From Cyanobacteriota bacterium (GTDB lineage Bacteria; Acidobacteriota; Vicinamibacteria; Vicinamibacterales; UBA2999), in NCBI GenBank assembly GCA_019752015.1, contig JAIEMQ010000006.1, positions 357,118 through 421,117 of the forward strand: DNA of 64,000 nucleotides, in the 5' to 3' direction. Both the position numbers and the translations under genes were made by a program. Under the pieces are notes generated by a model. It was not told the DNA's origin. It was given only the letters and a program-made list of their open reading frames with translations, and did not search any database. Of this stretch, positions 28,415 through 35,735 are shown in pieces; positions within the stretch are counted from its first letter, which is position 1; the number at the start of each line of letters is the position of its first letter.

Positions 28415-29185
28415 TCCAAAGGCAACCAAAAACGAAGCTGGATTACCTCGGCGCCCGCTACTACGCCAGTCAGACTGGACGCTTCACGACGGTTGATCCC
28501 GATCACGTGAACGGAAACATCTACGACCCACAGAGTTGGAACGCATATGCGTATGCGCGGAACAATCCACTGCGCTTCACTGATCCCGACGGGACCACGT
28601 ACGAAATCTGCGGGTACGGCGAGCATGGCAGCACCAGCAGTTGCGGCTCGGTGTCCGATCAGTATTTCGCGCAGCTAGCGCGCAATCCAGGTGCGGGGCT
28701 GCGGCTGTGGGGTGGTGCGATCTTCGCTGGCGACAAGGTCGTCGGCTACTACAACCAGACCAGCGTCGATCCCACCTTGGCGAGCGTGTTTGGGAATGCC
28801 GGGTTGATGGCCGATGCTGGGGTTCGATATTCAGCGTCGGTTGTCGCGTCCAATTTTTTAGGGAGTGGAGCCGCAGTCGGCCTGCGATGGGGTACTGAAG
28901 CGTTAGTGGTCGCTGCTGAAGCGAAAGCCGCCCAGGCGGTCGCGGCTGCATCGGCGAAGCACGCGATCGCTGGAGTTCTCAAACAGATTGCTCAGGGCAC
29001 GACGAAGGGGAAAGTCTTCGACAACTTCGCTGGCCAACTCCCAGCGAAAGCGGCAGGGTTACCGCGAGTACACCGTGCCTTTGGCTGGACAAGTGGGGCG
29101 TGGAGCAGCGCGTTTGGTCAGGGGCGCGGCTGGTGAGATCTACTACACGGCCGATCATTACGCGACATTTCTCAGAATTCAGTGA
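28414..29185 (+). pseudogene. Orphan RHS tip with barnase-type ribonuclease toxin domain (one-base frameshift)
   Basis: The segment starts abruptly just after the flavoprotein stop with KLDYLGARYYASQTGRFTTV and DPQSWNAYAYARNNPLRFTDPDG, the C-terminal end of an RHS core, with no RHS repeats upstream. A variable region follows to about 29050. The frame then shifts: VFDNFAGQLPAKAAG continues as YREYTVPLAGQ, GAARLVRG and YYTADHYATFLRI only in the +1-shifted frame, which is the guanyl-specific RNase (barnase/RNase Sa) domain. The catalytic Glu (YREYTV), Arg and His (DHY) positions are all present. Removing one G from GGG at 29056-29058 restores one continuous frame. Without correction the protein stops at 29136 and lacks the toxin core. 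The restored stop overlaps the barstar gene's GTG. Confidence 0.85.
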
Positions 29186-29718
29186 AGGATAAGATGGCCG
29201 TACACGTGGTGGAGGTGGAATCGTGGCGCCAGCATCTATCCGCGGCAGGCGTTCCCCAGATCCATTTGGTGGACGCAGCAAGTTGCGAGTTGGCCGCAAT
29301 GACGCGCGGTGCCACAGATCTTGGATTCGCAACGTTTCAAATCGATGGAAATGGGCTTCAAACCAAAGATGACCTGCTGGACGGGCTCGCAGTCGCCGCC
29401 AAGTTTCCCTCATATTTTGGCCGCAATTGGGATGCAGCTTCTGATCTCTTGAGAGATCTTTCGTGGGTGCCTGCTGAGGGGTATGTGCTGATCATCACGG
29501 CCAGCGAGAACCTTCTTCGAATGGGCATGCGCGACTTCGTCACGTTTATGCGAGTCGTGGAGGCAACAATCCGTGACTGGAGAGATGAGCGAGGGGAATT
29601 CGGCGAGCGGGCGGCTCCGATTGCGTTTCATCTCGTCCTGTGTGGCGCCAACGTCCTAAAAGCTGAACTGGGCGGCCTACTGACAGAGCCCTTATGTGAA
29701 CACTCTTCGCCCGTCTGA
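29182..29718 (+). CDS. Barstar family RNase inhibitor (immunity protein)
   Basis: 178 aa, longer than classical barstar (about 90) because of an N-terminal extension of about 65 residues. The barstar core is clear: LQTKDDLLDGLAVAAKFPSY, FGRNWDAASDLLRDLSW, then GYVLIITASENLL. Barstar binds the barnase active site in the cytoplasm and neutralises it. The GTG start overlaps the TGA of the repaired RNase frame by 4 nt (GTGA), the layout expected for a toxin-immunity pair. An ATG at 29194 is an alternative start. The gene looks intact although the toxin is frameshifted. Confidence 0.9.
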   Translation: MKDKMAVHVVEVESWRQHLSAAGVPQIHLVDAASCELAAMTRGATDLGFATFQIDGNGLQTKDDLLDGLAVAAKFPSYFGRNWDAASDLLRDLSWVPAEGYVLIITASENLLRMGMRDFVTFMRVVEATIRDWRDERGEFGERAAPIAFHLVLCGANVLKAELGGLLTEPLCEHSSPV

Positions 29719-29993
29719 TACCGGCGGTGCCTGGCGGCACCGGCTGACGGGGTGACACGTCACTCCGCCTTCGGGTGCTGCACAGGAACCGCGGTTACCG
29801 GTTAGGAACCGCGGAATCCTTCCGAATTTCTCTCCTGGTTACCAGAGAGGAACCGGCGGTAACCGCCGTCGCGGGGTGCGAGCCACGCGCGCGGGCCCGC
29901 GTCCAGGGCTGCGCGCCCTGCGGGCGGCGCCTGGCGGCGCCCCTGGACCCGGCCCCGCTGGCGCGTGGCGGATGGCTTTTTATGGCCGCCTTG
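29719..29993. other. Very GC-rich non-coding stretch with several imperfect inverted repeats
   Basis: 275 bp without a convincing gene. GGAACCGCGG occurs twice around a GGTTACCGG-like palindrome at about 29785-29813. A longer imperfect hairpin has GTCCAGGG...CCCTGGAC-type arms at about 29908-29947. The right end has GGCCGCC-TTGTCA-GGCGGCC (29983-30002), which contains the hicB stop codon. The function is unknown; it may be a boundary or remnant of a recombination element in this toxin island. Confidence 0.5.
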
Positions 29994-30257
29994 TCAGGCG
30001 GCCACGGCGACGATGGCGTAGAAATCGATCTCGTGTGATCGGCGGCGCGGGGTAACGGTGCGGTGGCTGGGGCGGGGCACGGGCCGCCCGTCCTCGCGCA
30101 AGCCGCGGAGGTGCAGGGCGATGGCCTGCTCGATGCGGCGCACGGCGGTGTCGAGGGTCTTGCCGGTGGCGACGCAGCCCGGCAGGTCGGGTACCGACGC
30201 GCCCCAATCACTATGCGGGTCGCGATTGATGCGCACCAGGTACTGAATCGTTTTCAT
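29994..30257 (-). CDS. hicB: HicB family antitoxin
   Basis: 87 aa. The partial RNase-H-like HicB fold is visible: QYLVRINRDPHSDWGASVPDLPGCVATGKTLDTA and RRIEQAIALHLRGLREDG (each read as part of the family pattern D-x-x-x-x-P-D-L-P-G-C-x-x-x-G). A short basic tail follows rather than a long HTH or RHH domain. HicB binds and inhibits the HicA mRNA interferase and usually represses its own promoter. It is preceded by the hicA remnant with an ATGA overlap, the normal hicA-hicB order. With hicA truncated it is an orphan antitoxin unless a HicA is made elsewhere. Confidence 0.85.
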   Translation of the reverse strand: MKTIQYLVRINRDPHSDWGASVPDLPGCVATGKTLDTAVRRIEQAIALHLRGLREDGRPVPRPSHRTVTPRRRSHEIDFYAIVAVAA

Positions 30258-30386
30258 AGTGTCGGTCCTTTCCAGCCCGCCTGTCGCTTGACGGACGCGA
30301 ATGTGCCTTTCGGCATGTCGTCGCCGAGGTGGCCGCTGATCGTCACGCGCCCCGGTTTGACCGGATGCTTGAATTGCCGGTGACGA
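30254..30386 (-). pseudogene. hicA: hicA, 3' fragment only, 5' part replaced by an RHS tip
   Basis: Reading the minus strand from about 30386 gives HRQFKHPVKPGRVTISGHLG followed by DDMPKGTFASVKRQAGWK, the conserved C-terminal half of HicA mRNA interferases. The first half, which should carry the V-K-G-S-H motif and start codon, is absent: upstream DNA at 30387 onward is RHS sequence on the other strand. The catalytic His of G-S-H is at or just beyond the junction. The fragment's stop overlaps the hicB ATG, so this was once a normal hicAB operon. The junction marks where the RHS tip arrived. Confidence 0.82.
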
Positions 30387-31077
30387 AGTTGGACTATTTC
30401 GGTGCGCGCTACTATCGACCGGAGTCGGGCCGCTTCACAAGTGTCGATCCAGGGCATGTTGGCGGCGACATTTTGAATCCTCAAAGCTGGAATGGATACG
30501 CGTACGCGCTGAACAACCCTTTCAGATTCGTCGATCCGTTTGGCATGGAGCCGTGTTCGATCACGCTTACGGGCGACGACGCCGTCGCTGCAGGCGTCAA
30601 GGAAGGTGGAAGTGTCCTGGGTGAGTGTGTGCGTCCAAAAGAGAGTTGGAAGCAGTGGGCGTCGCGCAATATCGCTGGCGTGGTAGACACTCTCACATTT
30701 ACTGCCCCGGTCCAAGCTCCGGGGCTGGGACAAGCCGATCAACCCATCGCCGATCGGTCACCGGACTTGGCAGTCTTGGTTGCAGTTACTGTCGTAAGGC
30801 CAAACCGACTTCTCACGGCGAGGGGAACGACGCTTGCAAAAATGATGCAAAGCGAAGCGGGCGTTGCTGAATTGCTGGGGGGCGGTGGCAAGGTGATTGC
30901 CGGGGCGGGCTCGAAAGTTGAAATACGGGATGTGGCAAGGCTCGTCAGTCAATATGGCGGAACGGCTGCGGATTGGGTGAAATTTCGAGCACGACGCCGG
31001 GTCTGCAGACACACGCATACAGAAATGTTCTTACCGGCTTGGTCGTCGAACTTAAGAGCAAGATCCCCGGGTTTTAG
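30387..31077 (+). pseudogene. Second orphan RHS tip with an unassigned C-terminal toxin domain (one-base frameshift near the end)
   Basis: Begins with VTKLDYFGARYYRPESGRFT and NPQSWNGYAYALNNPFRFVDPFG, the end of an RHS core, again without RHS repeats upstream. The variable tip of about 190 residues includes GVAELLGGGGKVIAGAGSKV and RLVSQYGGTAADWVK. At about 30980 the frame breaks. In the frame one base back, the text continues ISSTTPGLQTHAYRNVLTGL then VVELKSKIPGF and stops at 31077, which fits the end of a polymorphic toxin. Adding one A to the AAA at 30980-30982 would restore it. Unrepaired, translation runs to 31096 with unrelated residues. I do not recognise the toxin class. The repaired stop (TAG, 31075-31077) overlaps the next gene's GTG by 1 nt. 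Confidence 0.75.
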
Positions 31078-31400
31078 TGAGCCAGGTTATGACTGAAGCG
31101 GTTGCCCGTGCTAGGCAGATCGCCAAGAGAGTGCTTGGCGGTGAGGACGATCCACTTCTCGCGTGTCGAGAACTCGCCGATATGAGGGAGGAGCTTTCCG
31201 ATGTAGCCGATGAAGTAGTGGACGTATTTGTTGCAGTTGCCTCGGAGATTGATGATTTGCCGATCGGTCGCGAGCGTGTGCATTGGGCTACACAGTCGCT
31301 CCGTGAGAAGGATCTGGAAGCAGCCGACTACCGGGCGCGCGTGATCGTTCAAGTCGATGAAGCTCTGAGGCGTCTCCTGGAAACGACTGGCCACAGCTAG
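31077..31400 (+). CDS. Small acidic helical protein, probable immunity protein of RHS tip 2 (DUF2489-like)
   Basis: 107 aa, GTG start at 31077 (ATG at 31089 also possible). The protein is acidic and largely helical: ARQIAKRVLGGEDDPLLACR and ELADMREELSDVADEVVDVF, then DDLPIGRERVHWATQSLREK. The pattern S/E-I-D-D-L-P-x-G-x-x-R-x-x-W near the middle recalls small DUF2489-like proteins often found behind polymorphic toxins. Its start overlaps the restored stop codon of the RHS tip by 1 nt. Position, size and charge all suit an immunity protein that binds the toxin. The functional role is inferred from position. Confidence 0.7.
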   Translation: MSQVMTEAVARARQIAKRVLGGEDDPLLACRELADMREELSDVADEVVDVFVAVASEIDDLPIGRERVHWATQSLREKDLEAADYRARVIVQVDEALRRLLETTGHS

Positions 31401-31804
31401 TCACTCTTGACTCCCAATTATTCGGTGCCGAAGGTTTCGTCGCGTCTTACATCACCCGCGTCAGGTGGTTACCGTGAGTGTGGTTTTACTTGTTTCGACC
31501 GCTATTCAGCGACGATGATCGCTTCAATCGCCTGCCGCGATCCGGTCTTCTACGCAAGGGGTCTTGCAGGCTCATGGGTCCAAGCGGCGGCCTTTGGAGC
31601 GGTTGTTTGCGTGACCGAGGTGATGCTGGCAAAGTCTATGGAACGCCTGAGCGCTCGCTGATCGATGGCCCCGCCGGTGTCGCTGAGCGAGGGTAGGCAT
31701 ATTCTTTTTTCGCCCAGTAACAGTTCTTCGTGTTTCCCTTCGTGTCCTTCGTGCCCTTCGTGGTTGCATTTAGTCCGCGTGGACGATTCGTATAAGCTTC
31801 TTGC
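31401..31804. other. Intergenic stretch with no supported gene; contains a TTCGTG tandem array
   Basis: About 400 bp between the immunity gene and the kinase gene. Small open frames exist but none looks like a known protein or has a good start signal. At 31733-31766 a degenerate 8-9 bp repeat (CCTTCGTGT type) appears four times. A family-B-like sequence (CCGCCGGTGTCGCTGAGCGAGGG) lies near 31670. The kinase promoter is presumably at the right end but was not identified. Confidence 0.5.
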
Positions 31805-33496
31805 GTGCTGTCGCCAGGCGCCAGGATCGACGATCGCTACGAAATCATTTCAGCCCTCGGTGCCGGAGGCATGGGCGCCGTGTATCGCGCGCGCCGGCTG
31901 CACCTCGGCGACGAAGTCGCCATCAAGGTGATGCAGGCGACTCCCGACGCCGCGCCCGAATCGCGCGATCGATTCCTCCGCGAGAGCCGCGCCTGCGCCC
32001 AGCTCCGCCATCCGAACATCGTCGGCCTGCTCGACTTCGGCTTCGACACCTCCAATCAGCCGTACATGGTGATGGAGCTGCTGAGCGGCCCCAGCCTCCT
32101 CGAAGAGATCAAGCTCGAGGCGCCGATGGCGCCGGCGCGCGTGATTGGCATTCTCGAAAGCGTCGCTTCAGCGGTCCAGCTCGCGCACGATCGCGGCATC
32201 ACCCATCGCGATCTGAAACCCGCCAACATTGTCGCGCACAAGTACGACTCCGGCGATCGCGTCTACAAGGTGATCGACTTCGGTCTCGCCGCGATGAAGG
32301 CAGGCCAGGACGAAACGCGCCTGACCGATCCCGCGTTCTTCCTCGGCACGCTGGCCTACGCCGCGCCAGAGCAGTTGCGCGGTGAGGAAGTCACCGCGTC
32401 GGCGGATGTGTATGCGATCGGCGTGATCGCTCACGAAATGCTGACCGGTGGCCGTCCGTTCGACTCGTCGAACAAGGCGACGTTGATCACCAAGATCCTC
32501 ACCATCGATCCCTCGCGCGAGACGACGCGCCGGAGCAATCTGCCGCAGGCCGTTGAGGATGCGGTGATGAAGGCCCTGAGCAAGGAGACGGCGGATCGAT
32601 GGCCATCGGTGAGTGCGTTCATCGATGCGCTGAAAGCCGCGATCGGACAGACGCCGGCGCCCGCGACGTCGGGTGCTGTCGAGAGCGGACTCCTCTCGCG
32701 ATACGAGCTCGGCCCGCTGCTTGGCCGCGGCCGTCTCGGCAGCTTCGTATATCAAGGCACGCATCGCGCGCTCGGCACATCGGTCGCGATTCGCGTGCTC
32801 AGGCGCGACGAGACACCGCACTGGGATGCGGTCCGCGCGCGATTCCTCCTCGAAGCGCGCACGCTGCAGACCTCGCATCCGAGCCTGTTGCAGATCCGCG
32901 ATTTCGGCGAAGACGATCGCGGCGTCTACGTCGTCAGCGATCTGATCGACGGCCCGAGCCTGCGCCAGGCGATGACGGAAAGCGGCCCGTTCCCGTGGGC
33001 GCGCGCGAAGCACCTGCTCACCCAGGCGCTCGAAGCCGCGTCGGCGCTCCACGCGCGAGGCGGATTCATCTGCGGCGTGAACCCCGACATGATTCGCATC
33101 CAGAGCTCGGCGCCGGAGCGGATCGTGATGTCTTCCGCGGGCATCAAGTCCGTTCAGGATGTGCTGGCGACGATGCGCGAGCAGGAGCTGCGCGGGCAGG
33201 AAGCTAGTGCGAACGAGCTTCCGTATGTGGCGCCGGAGGTACTGATGGGCTTCGCGCCGAACGCGCGTGCCGATGTCTTCACGATCGGCGTGCTGGCGTA
33301 TCAGATGGTCACCGCATCGTTGCCGTTCAAGGCCGCATCGCTGCCCGAGCTGATCGGCCAGGCGCTGCAGACCAAGCCGTCGCCGCCGCAAGGGGATCTC
33401 CCTGATGCCGCGCGCGACGCGATCATGAAGGCCATCGACAGCGTGCCCGCCAATCGCTTCGAATCCGCCGACGCGTTCGCGCGCGCGATCGCCTGA
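31805..33496 (+). CDS. Tandem Ser/Thr kinase plus pseudokinase protein
   Basis: 563 aa in two kinase-fold halves. The first (about 11-280) is a complete PknB-type kinase: LGAGGMGAVYRA, Lys41 in VAIKVM, HRD at 134-136 in THRDLKPANIV, DFG at 158-160 and APEQ in the activation segment. The second (about 300-563) keeps the P-loop-like GRGRLGSF and an APEVLMG segment. It has Arg330 in place of the VAIK lysine, Cys-Gly-Val (423-425) in place of HRD and SSAG in place of DFG, so it should be catalytically dead. No transmembrane or extracellular domain follows. The dead half may regulate or scaffold the live half. GTG start; a MerR-like/TPR gene follows after 50 bp. Confidence 0.9.
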   Translation: MLSPGARIDDRYEIISALGAGGMGAVYRARRLHLGDEVAIKVMQATPDAAPESRDRFLRESRACAQLRHPNIVGLLDFGFDTSNQPYMVMELLSGPSLLEEIKLEAPMAPARVIGILESVASAVQLAHDRGITHRDLKPANIVAHKYDSGDRVYKVIDFGLAAMKAGQDETRLTDPAFFLGTLAYAAPEQLRGEEVTASADVYAIGVIAHEMLTGGRPFDSSNKATLITKILTIDPSRETTRRSNLPQAVEDAVMKALSKETADRWPSVSAFIDALKAAIGQTPAPATSGAVESGLLSRYELGPLLGRGRLGSFVYQGTHRALGTSVAIRVLRRDETPHWDAVRARFLLEARTLQTSHPSLLQIRDFGEDDRGVYVVSDLIDGPSLRQAMTESGPFPWARAKHLLTQALEAASALHARGGFICGVNPDMIRIQSSAPERIVMSSAGIKSVQDVLATMREQELRGQEASANELPYVAPEVLMGFAPNARADVFTIGVLAYQMVTASLPFKAASLPELIGQALQTKPSPPQGDLPDAARDAIMKAIDSVPANRFESADAFARAIA

Positions 33497-33546
33497 ACAT
33501 ACTTGTTGCGCCGGCCGTAACTTGTTGTATCTTCAAAGCGATCGGA

Positions 33547-34476
33547 ATGCCTGAACTGCCATTCGATCCGCCGAAAGAAGGGCCGCGTCGCGGCCCGGTC
33601 GTAGCGGCGTCGGACACGGAACGCGCCGCCCGGCGTTACACCCATCGCGACATCATCGCGATGTATTCCTCGCTTCGCCTCGACCACCTCCGCTATCTCG
33701 AGAAGTGCGGGCTCGTGAAGCCGGCGATCGTCGAGAACGAACGTCTCTACGGCTTCTCCGATCTCACCGCGCTTCGTCAGATCGCCGGCGAGCTGCAGCA
33801 GGGCACGCCGTTCCGCGCCGTGGTGCGGACGCTGCAATCGTCGCAGAGCGGCCAGCTGACATTTGATTTCCGCCTCGACGCGCATCCCGCGCGCATCATC
33901 GAGCTCAAGCCGCGCACGCCGCCGCCGCTCGACGCGCAGCCTCCGGGCACCCAGGGCACCATCCCCCTTGGAACCCCTGGAACACTTGGAACCATTGGCA
34001 CCGGTGCGTTCGGTCCGTTAAGTGAAGCCGAACAGTACTTCTTGATGGGATCGCTCCTGGATGACGGCACTCCCGAGCGTGTCGAAGAAGCCGTGAAGGC
34101 ATACCGTCGCGCCCTCGAGCAGGATCCCGATCTCGTCGCGGCGTTGATCAATCTCGCCAACATCCGCTACTCGAGAGACGAGCTCGCCGAAGCGCAGGCG
34201 CTCTACGAGCGCGCCATCACGCTCGACGATTCGTACTTCGAGGCGCACTTCAACCTCGGCAACATCCATCACGATCACGGGCGCTACGCTGAGGCAGAAG
34301 CGTCGTATCGCATTGCGCTCGCGCTCAACCACAACTACGCCGACGCGCACTTCTATCTCGCGGTCACGCTCGAAAAGATGGGCCGTTCAATCGATGCCCG
34401 CACGCACTGGAAAGCCTACGAGCGGCTCGCGCCCAACGGCGAGTGGGTCGAGCTGGCCAGGGAGTTCTCCGACTGA
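33547..34476 (+). CDS. MerR-like HTH protein with C-terminal TPR repeats
   Basis: 309 aa. The N-terminal domain (about 28-100) reads RRYTHRDIIAMYSSLRLDHL, then RYLEKCGLVKPAIV and YGFSDLTALRQIAGELQQG, a MerR-family winged helix that binds DNA and senses through its partner domain. A Pro/Gly/Thr-rich linker (about 124-157) is encoded by a degenerate tandem repeat. Three to four TPR units follow (for example AYRRALEQDPDLVAALINLA, LYERAITLDDSYFEAHFNLG). MerR with TPR is uncommon; it suggests a regulator controlled by protein binding. It lies 50 bp after the kinase gene and may be its partner or target. Confidence 0.82.
   Translation: MPELPFDPPKEGPRRGPVVAASDTERAARRYTHRDIIAMYSSLRLDHLRYLEKCGLVKPAIVENERLYGFSDLTALRQIAGELQQGTPFRAVVRTLQSSQSGQLTFDFRLDAHPARIIELKPRTPPPLDAQPPGTQGTIPLGTPGTLGTIGTGAFGPLSEAEQYFLMGSLLDDGTPERVEEAVKAYRRALEQDPDLVAALINLANIRYSRDELAEAQALYERAITLDDSYFEAHFNLGNIHHDHGRYAEAEASYRIALALNHNYADAHFYLAVTLEKMGRSIDARTHWKAYERLAPNGEWVELAREFSD
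33940..34003. repeat. Degenerate tandem repeat (CTTGGAACC type) coding for the linker of the MerR-TPR protein
   Basis: Repeated CTTGGAACC/CCTGGAACA/CTTGGAACC units encode the G-T-P-G-T-L-G-T-I-G-T linker. The array lies exactly between the HTH and TPR domains, where length change would be tolerated. Confidence 0.6.
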
Positions 34477-35735
34477 AATCACGGCGGGTGCTGTGGATCC
34501 CTGTCGCAGCCGCCGTGCTGATTCAGGCGGTGATGCTCGTCACCGTCGAACCTGAAATCACCGTCGATTCCGCCAGCTACATGGCGCAGGCGGAGTCGCT
34601 CGCGACGACTGGGACCGCGCGCAACGCCCTCGGTGAACCAGACACCGTGCGCACGCCGGGTTATCCGCTCTACCTCGCTGCGTTTCTCTGCACGCACGCC
34701 GGCTTTGCGGGCGCAATCGTCGGACAACGCCTTCTCTGGATCCTCGTCGTGGCCGCGACCACGTTGGCGTGTTTTCGGCTGACGGCTAACGCGATTGCCG
34801 CCGCCGCGGCCGGTCTGATTGTCGCCGTGGATCTTCCCGCGCTGCAGGCCACGAACTCGATCCTCACCGAAACGCTGGCGACGGTGTTCGTTGGCGGGGC
34901 GGTGTGGCAGGCCTATCACGCAGGCGGATCGAGTACGCGCGCGGCGATCGCGGCGGGTGTGCTCGCCGCATTCGCTGCGCTGGTGCGGCCGGTCGCGATC
35001 CTGCTGGCGGTGCCGCTCGCACTGGCGATCGCCATCGCGGGGCCGCGAAAGGATCGCCTCCGCGCCGCCGTCATCGTCGTTGCCACGAGCCTGCTCGTGA
35101 CTTCGCTGTGGATCGCCCGCAACTATGTGCAGACCGGCGTCGCCACCTTCAGCTCGATCAGCAGCATCAACCTGCTGTTGTTTCGCGCCGCGGGCACGCT
35201 GGCGATTCGCGATCCGGGCGGCATCGACGCCAACATTCAGCGCCGCCAGGCCGAGCTCGAAGCCGCGGCGTGTCGCGCTGCCGAAGACACGTTCGGCCGG
35301 CCGTGTGACGCGGTGCCGATGACACAACGAGCCTCTCTCTACAGCGGCCTCGCCTGGCCGATCCTGTTGAACGATCCGATCGCGGTGCTGATGCAGGCCG
35401 CGCGTGCACTGGTGATGATCATGCTCGGCGGCGGCGCGAACCTTCTCGCGCGGATGGCCGGCATCAGCGAGTCCGCGGGCCGAATCGTGGCACTCGCTTA
35501 CACGGTGCCGCTGGCGATGCTGGCCGCCATTGGCGTGGCCTACTGGCGCCGCGTCGATCGTCTCGCCGCATGGCTGATGGTCCTGACCATTCTCTATCTC
35601 GTCGTCATGGCGCTTGGCGTCGAGGCCTATTCGCGCTTTCGCGTGCCCTTCCTGCCTCTCTATGCGATGCTTGCGGGCGGCGGCGCCGCGGCGCTCGCCG
35701 AGCGATGGACTCGCCGCACACCACATCCGAATTGA
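34443..35735 (+). CDS. GT39-like membrane glycosyltransferase
   Basis: 430 aa if the GTG at 34443 is used. That start overlaps the previous gene by 34 nt; CTG at 34473 (giving MKSRRVLWIPVAAAVL) or GTG at 34488 look more natural for a membrane protein. About ten spans. The first loop EITVDSASYMAQAESLATTG followed by RTPGYPLYLAAFL is the PMT/GT39-like acidic-residue loop and H/P-Y-P motif. The middle carries a positively charged loop and a Cys-containing lumenal segment. Donor probably polyprenyl-phosphate linked. The next gene overlaps its 3' end, so 34443-38331 looks like one operon. Confidence 0.78.
   Translation: MGRAGQGVLRLKSRRVLWIPVAAAVLIQAVMLVTVEPEITVDSASYMAQAESLATTGTARNALGEPDTVRTPGYPLYLAAFLCTHAGFAGAIVGQRLLWILVVAATTLACFRLTANAIAAAAAGLIVAVDLPALQATNSILTETLATVFVGGAVWQAYHAGGSSTRAAIAAGVLAAFAALVRPVAILLAVPLALAIAIAGPRKDRLRAAVIVVATSLLVTSLWIARNYVQTGVATFSSISSINLLLFRAAGTLAIRDPGGIDANIQRRQAELEAAACRAAEDTFGRPCDAVPMTQRASLYSGLAWPILLNDPIAVLMQAARALVMIMLGGGANLLARMAGISESAGRIVALAYTVPLAMLAAIGVAYWRRVDRLAAWLMVLTILYLVVMALGVEAYSRFRVPFLPLYAMLAGGGAAALAERWTRRTPHPN

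Noticed and set aside
29056..29058. Programmed ribosomal frameshifting in RHS tip 1
   Set aside because: There is no slippery heptamer, and a single extra base in a G run explains the break. Kept as a lesion or base-call question.
29719..29993. Integron attC site or a phage attachment site
   Set aside because: The imperfect hairpins and GGTTAGGAACC text look suggestive, but no paired R/L boxes with the right spacing and no integrase gene are present.
28414..31400. Insertion sequence or prophage as the carrier of the toxin island
   Set aside because: No transposase, integrase or terminal inverted repeats were found. RHS-tip recombination accounts for the junctions.
31407..31661. 84-aa open frame after the second immunity gene
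   Set aside because: No ribosome-binding site, no recognisable pattern, and other frames are equally open. Not supported as a gene.
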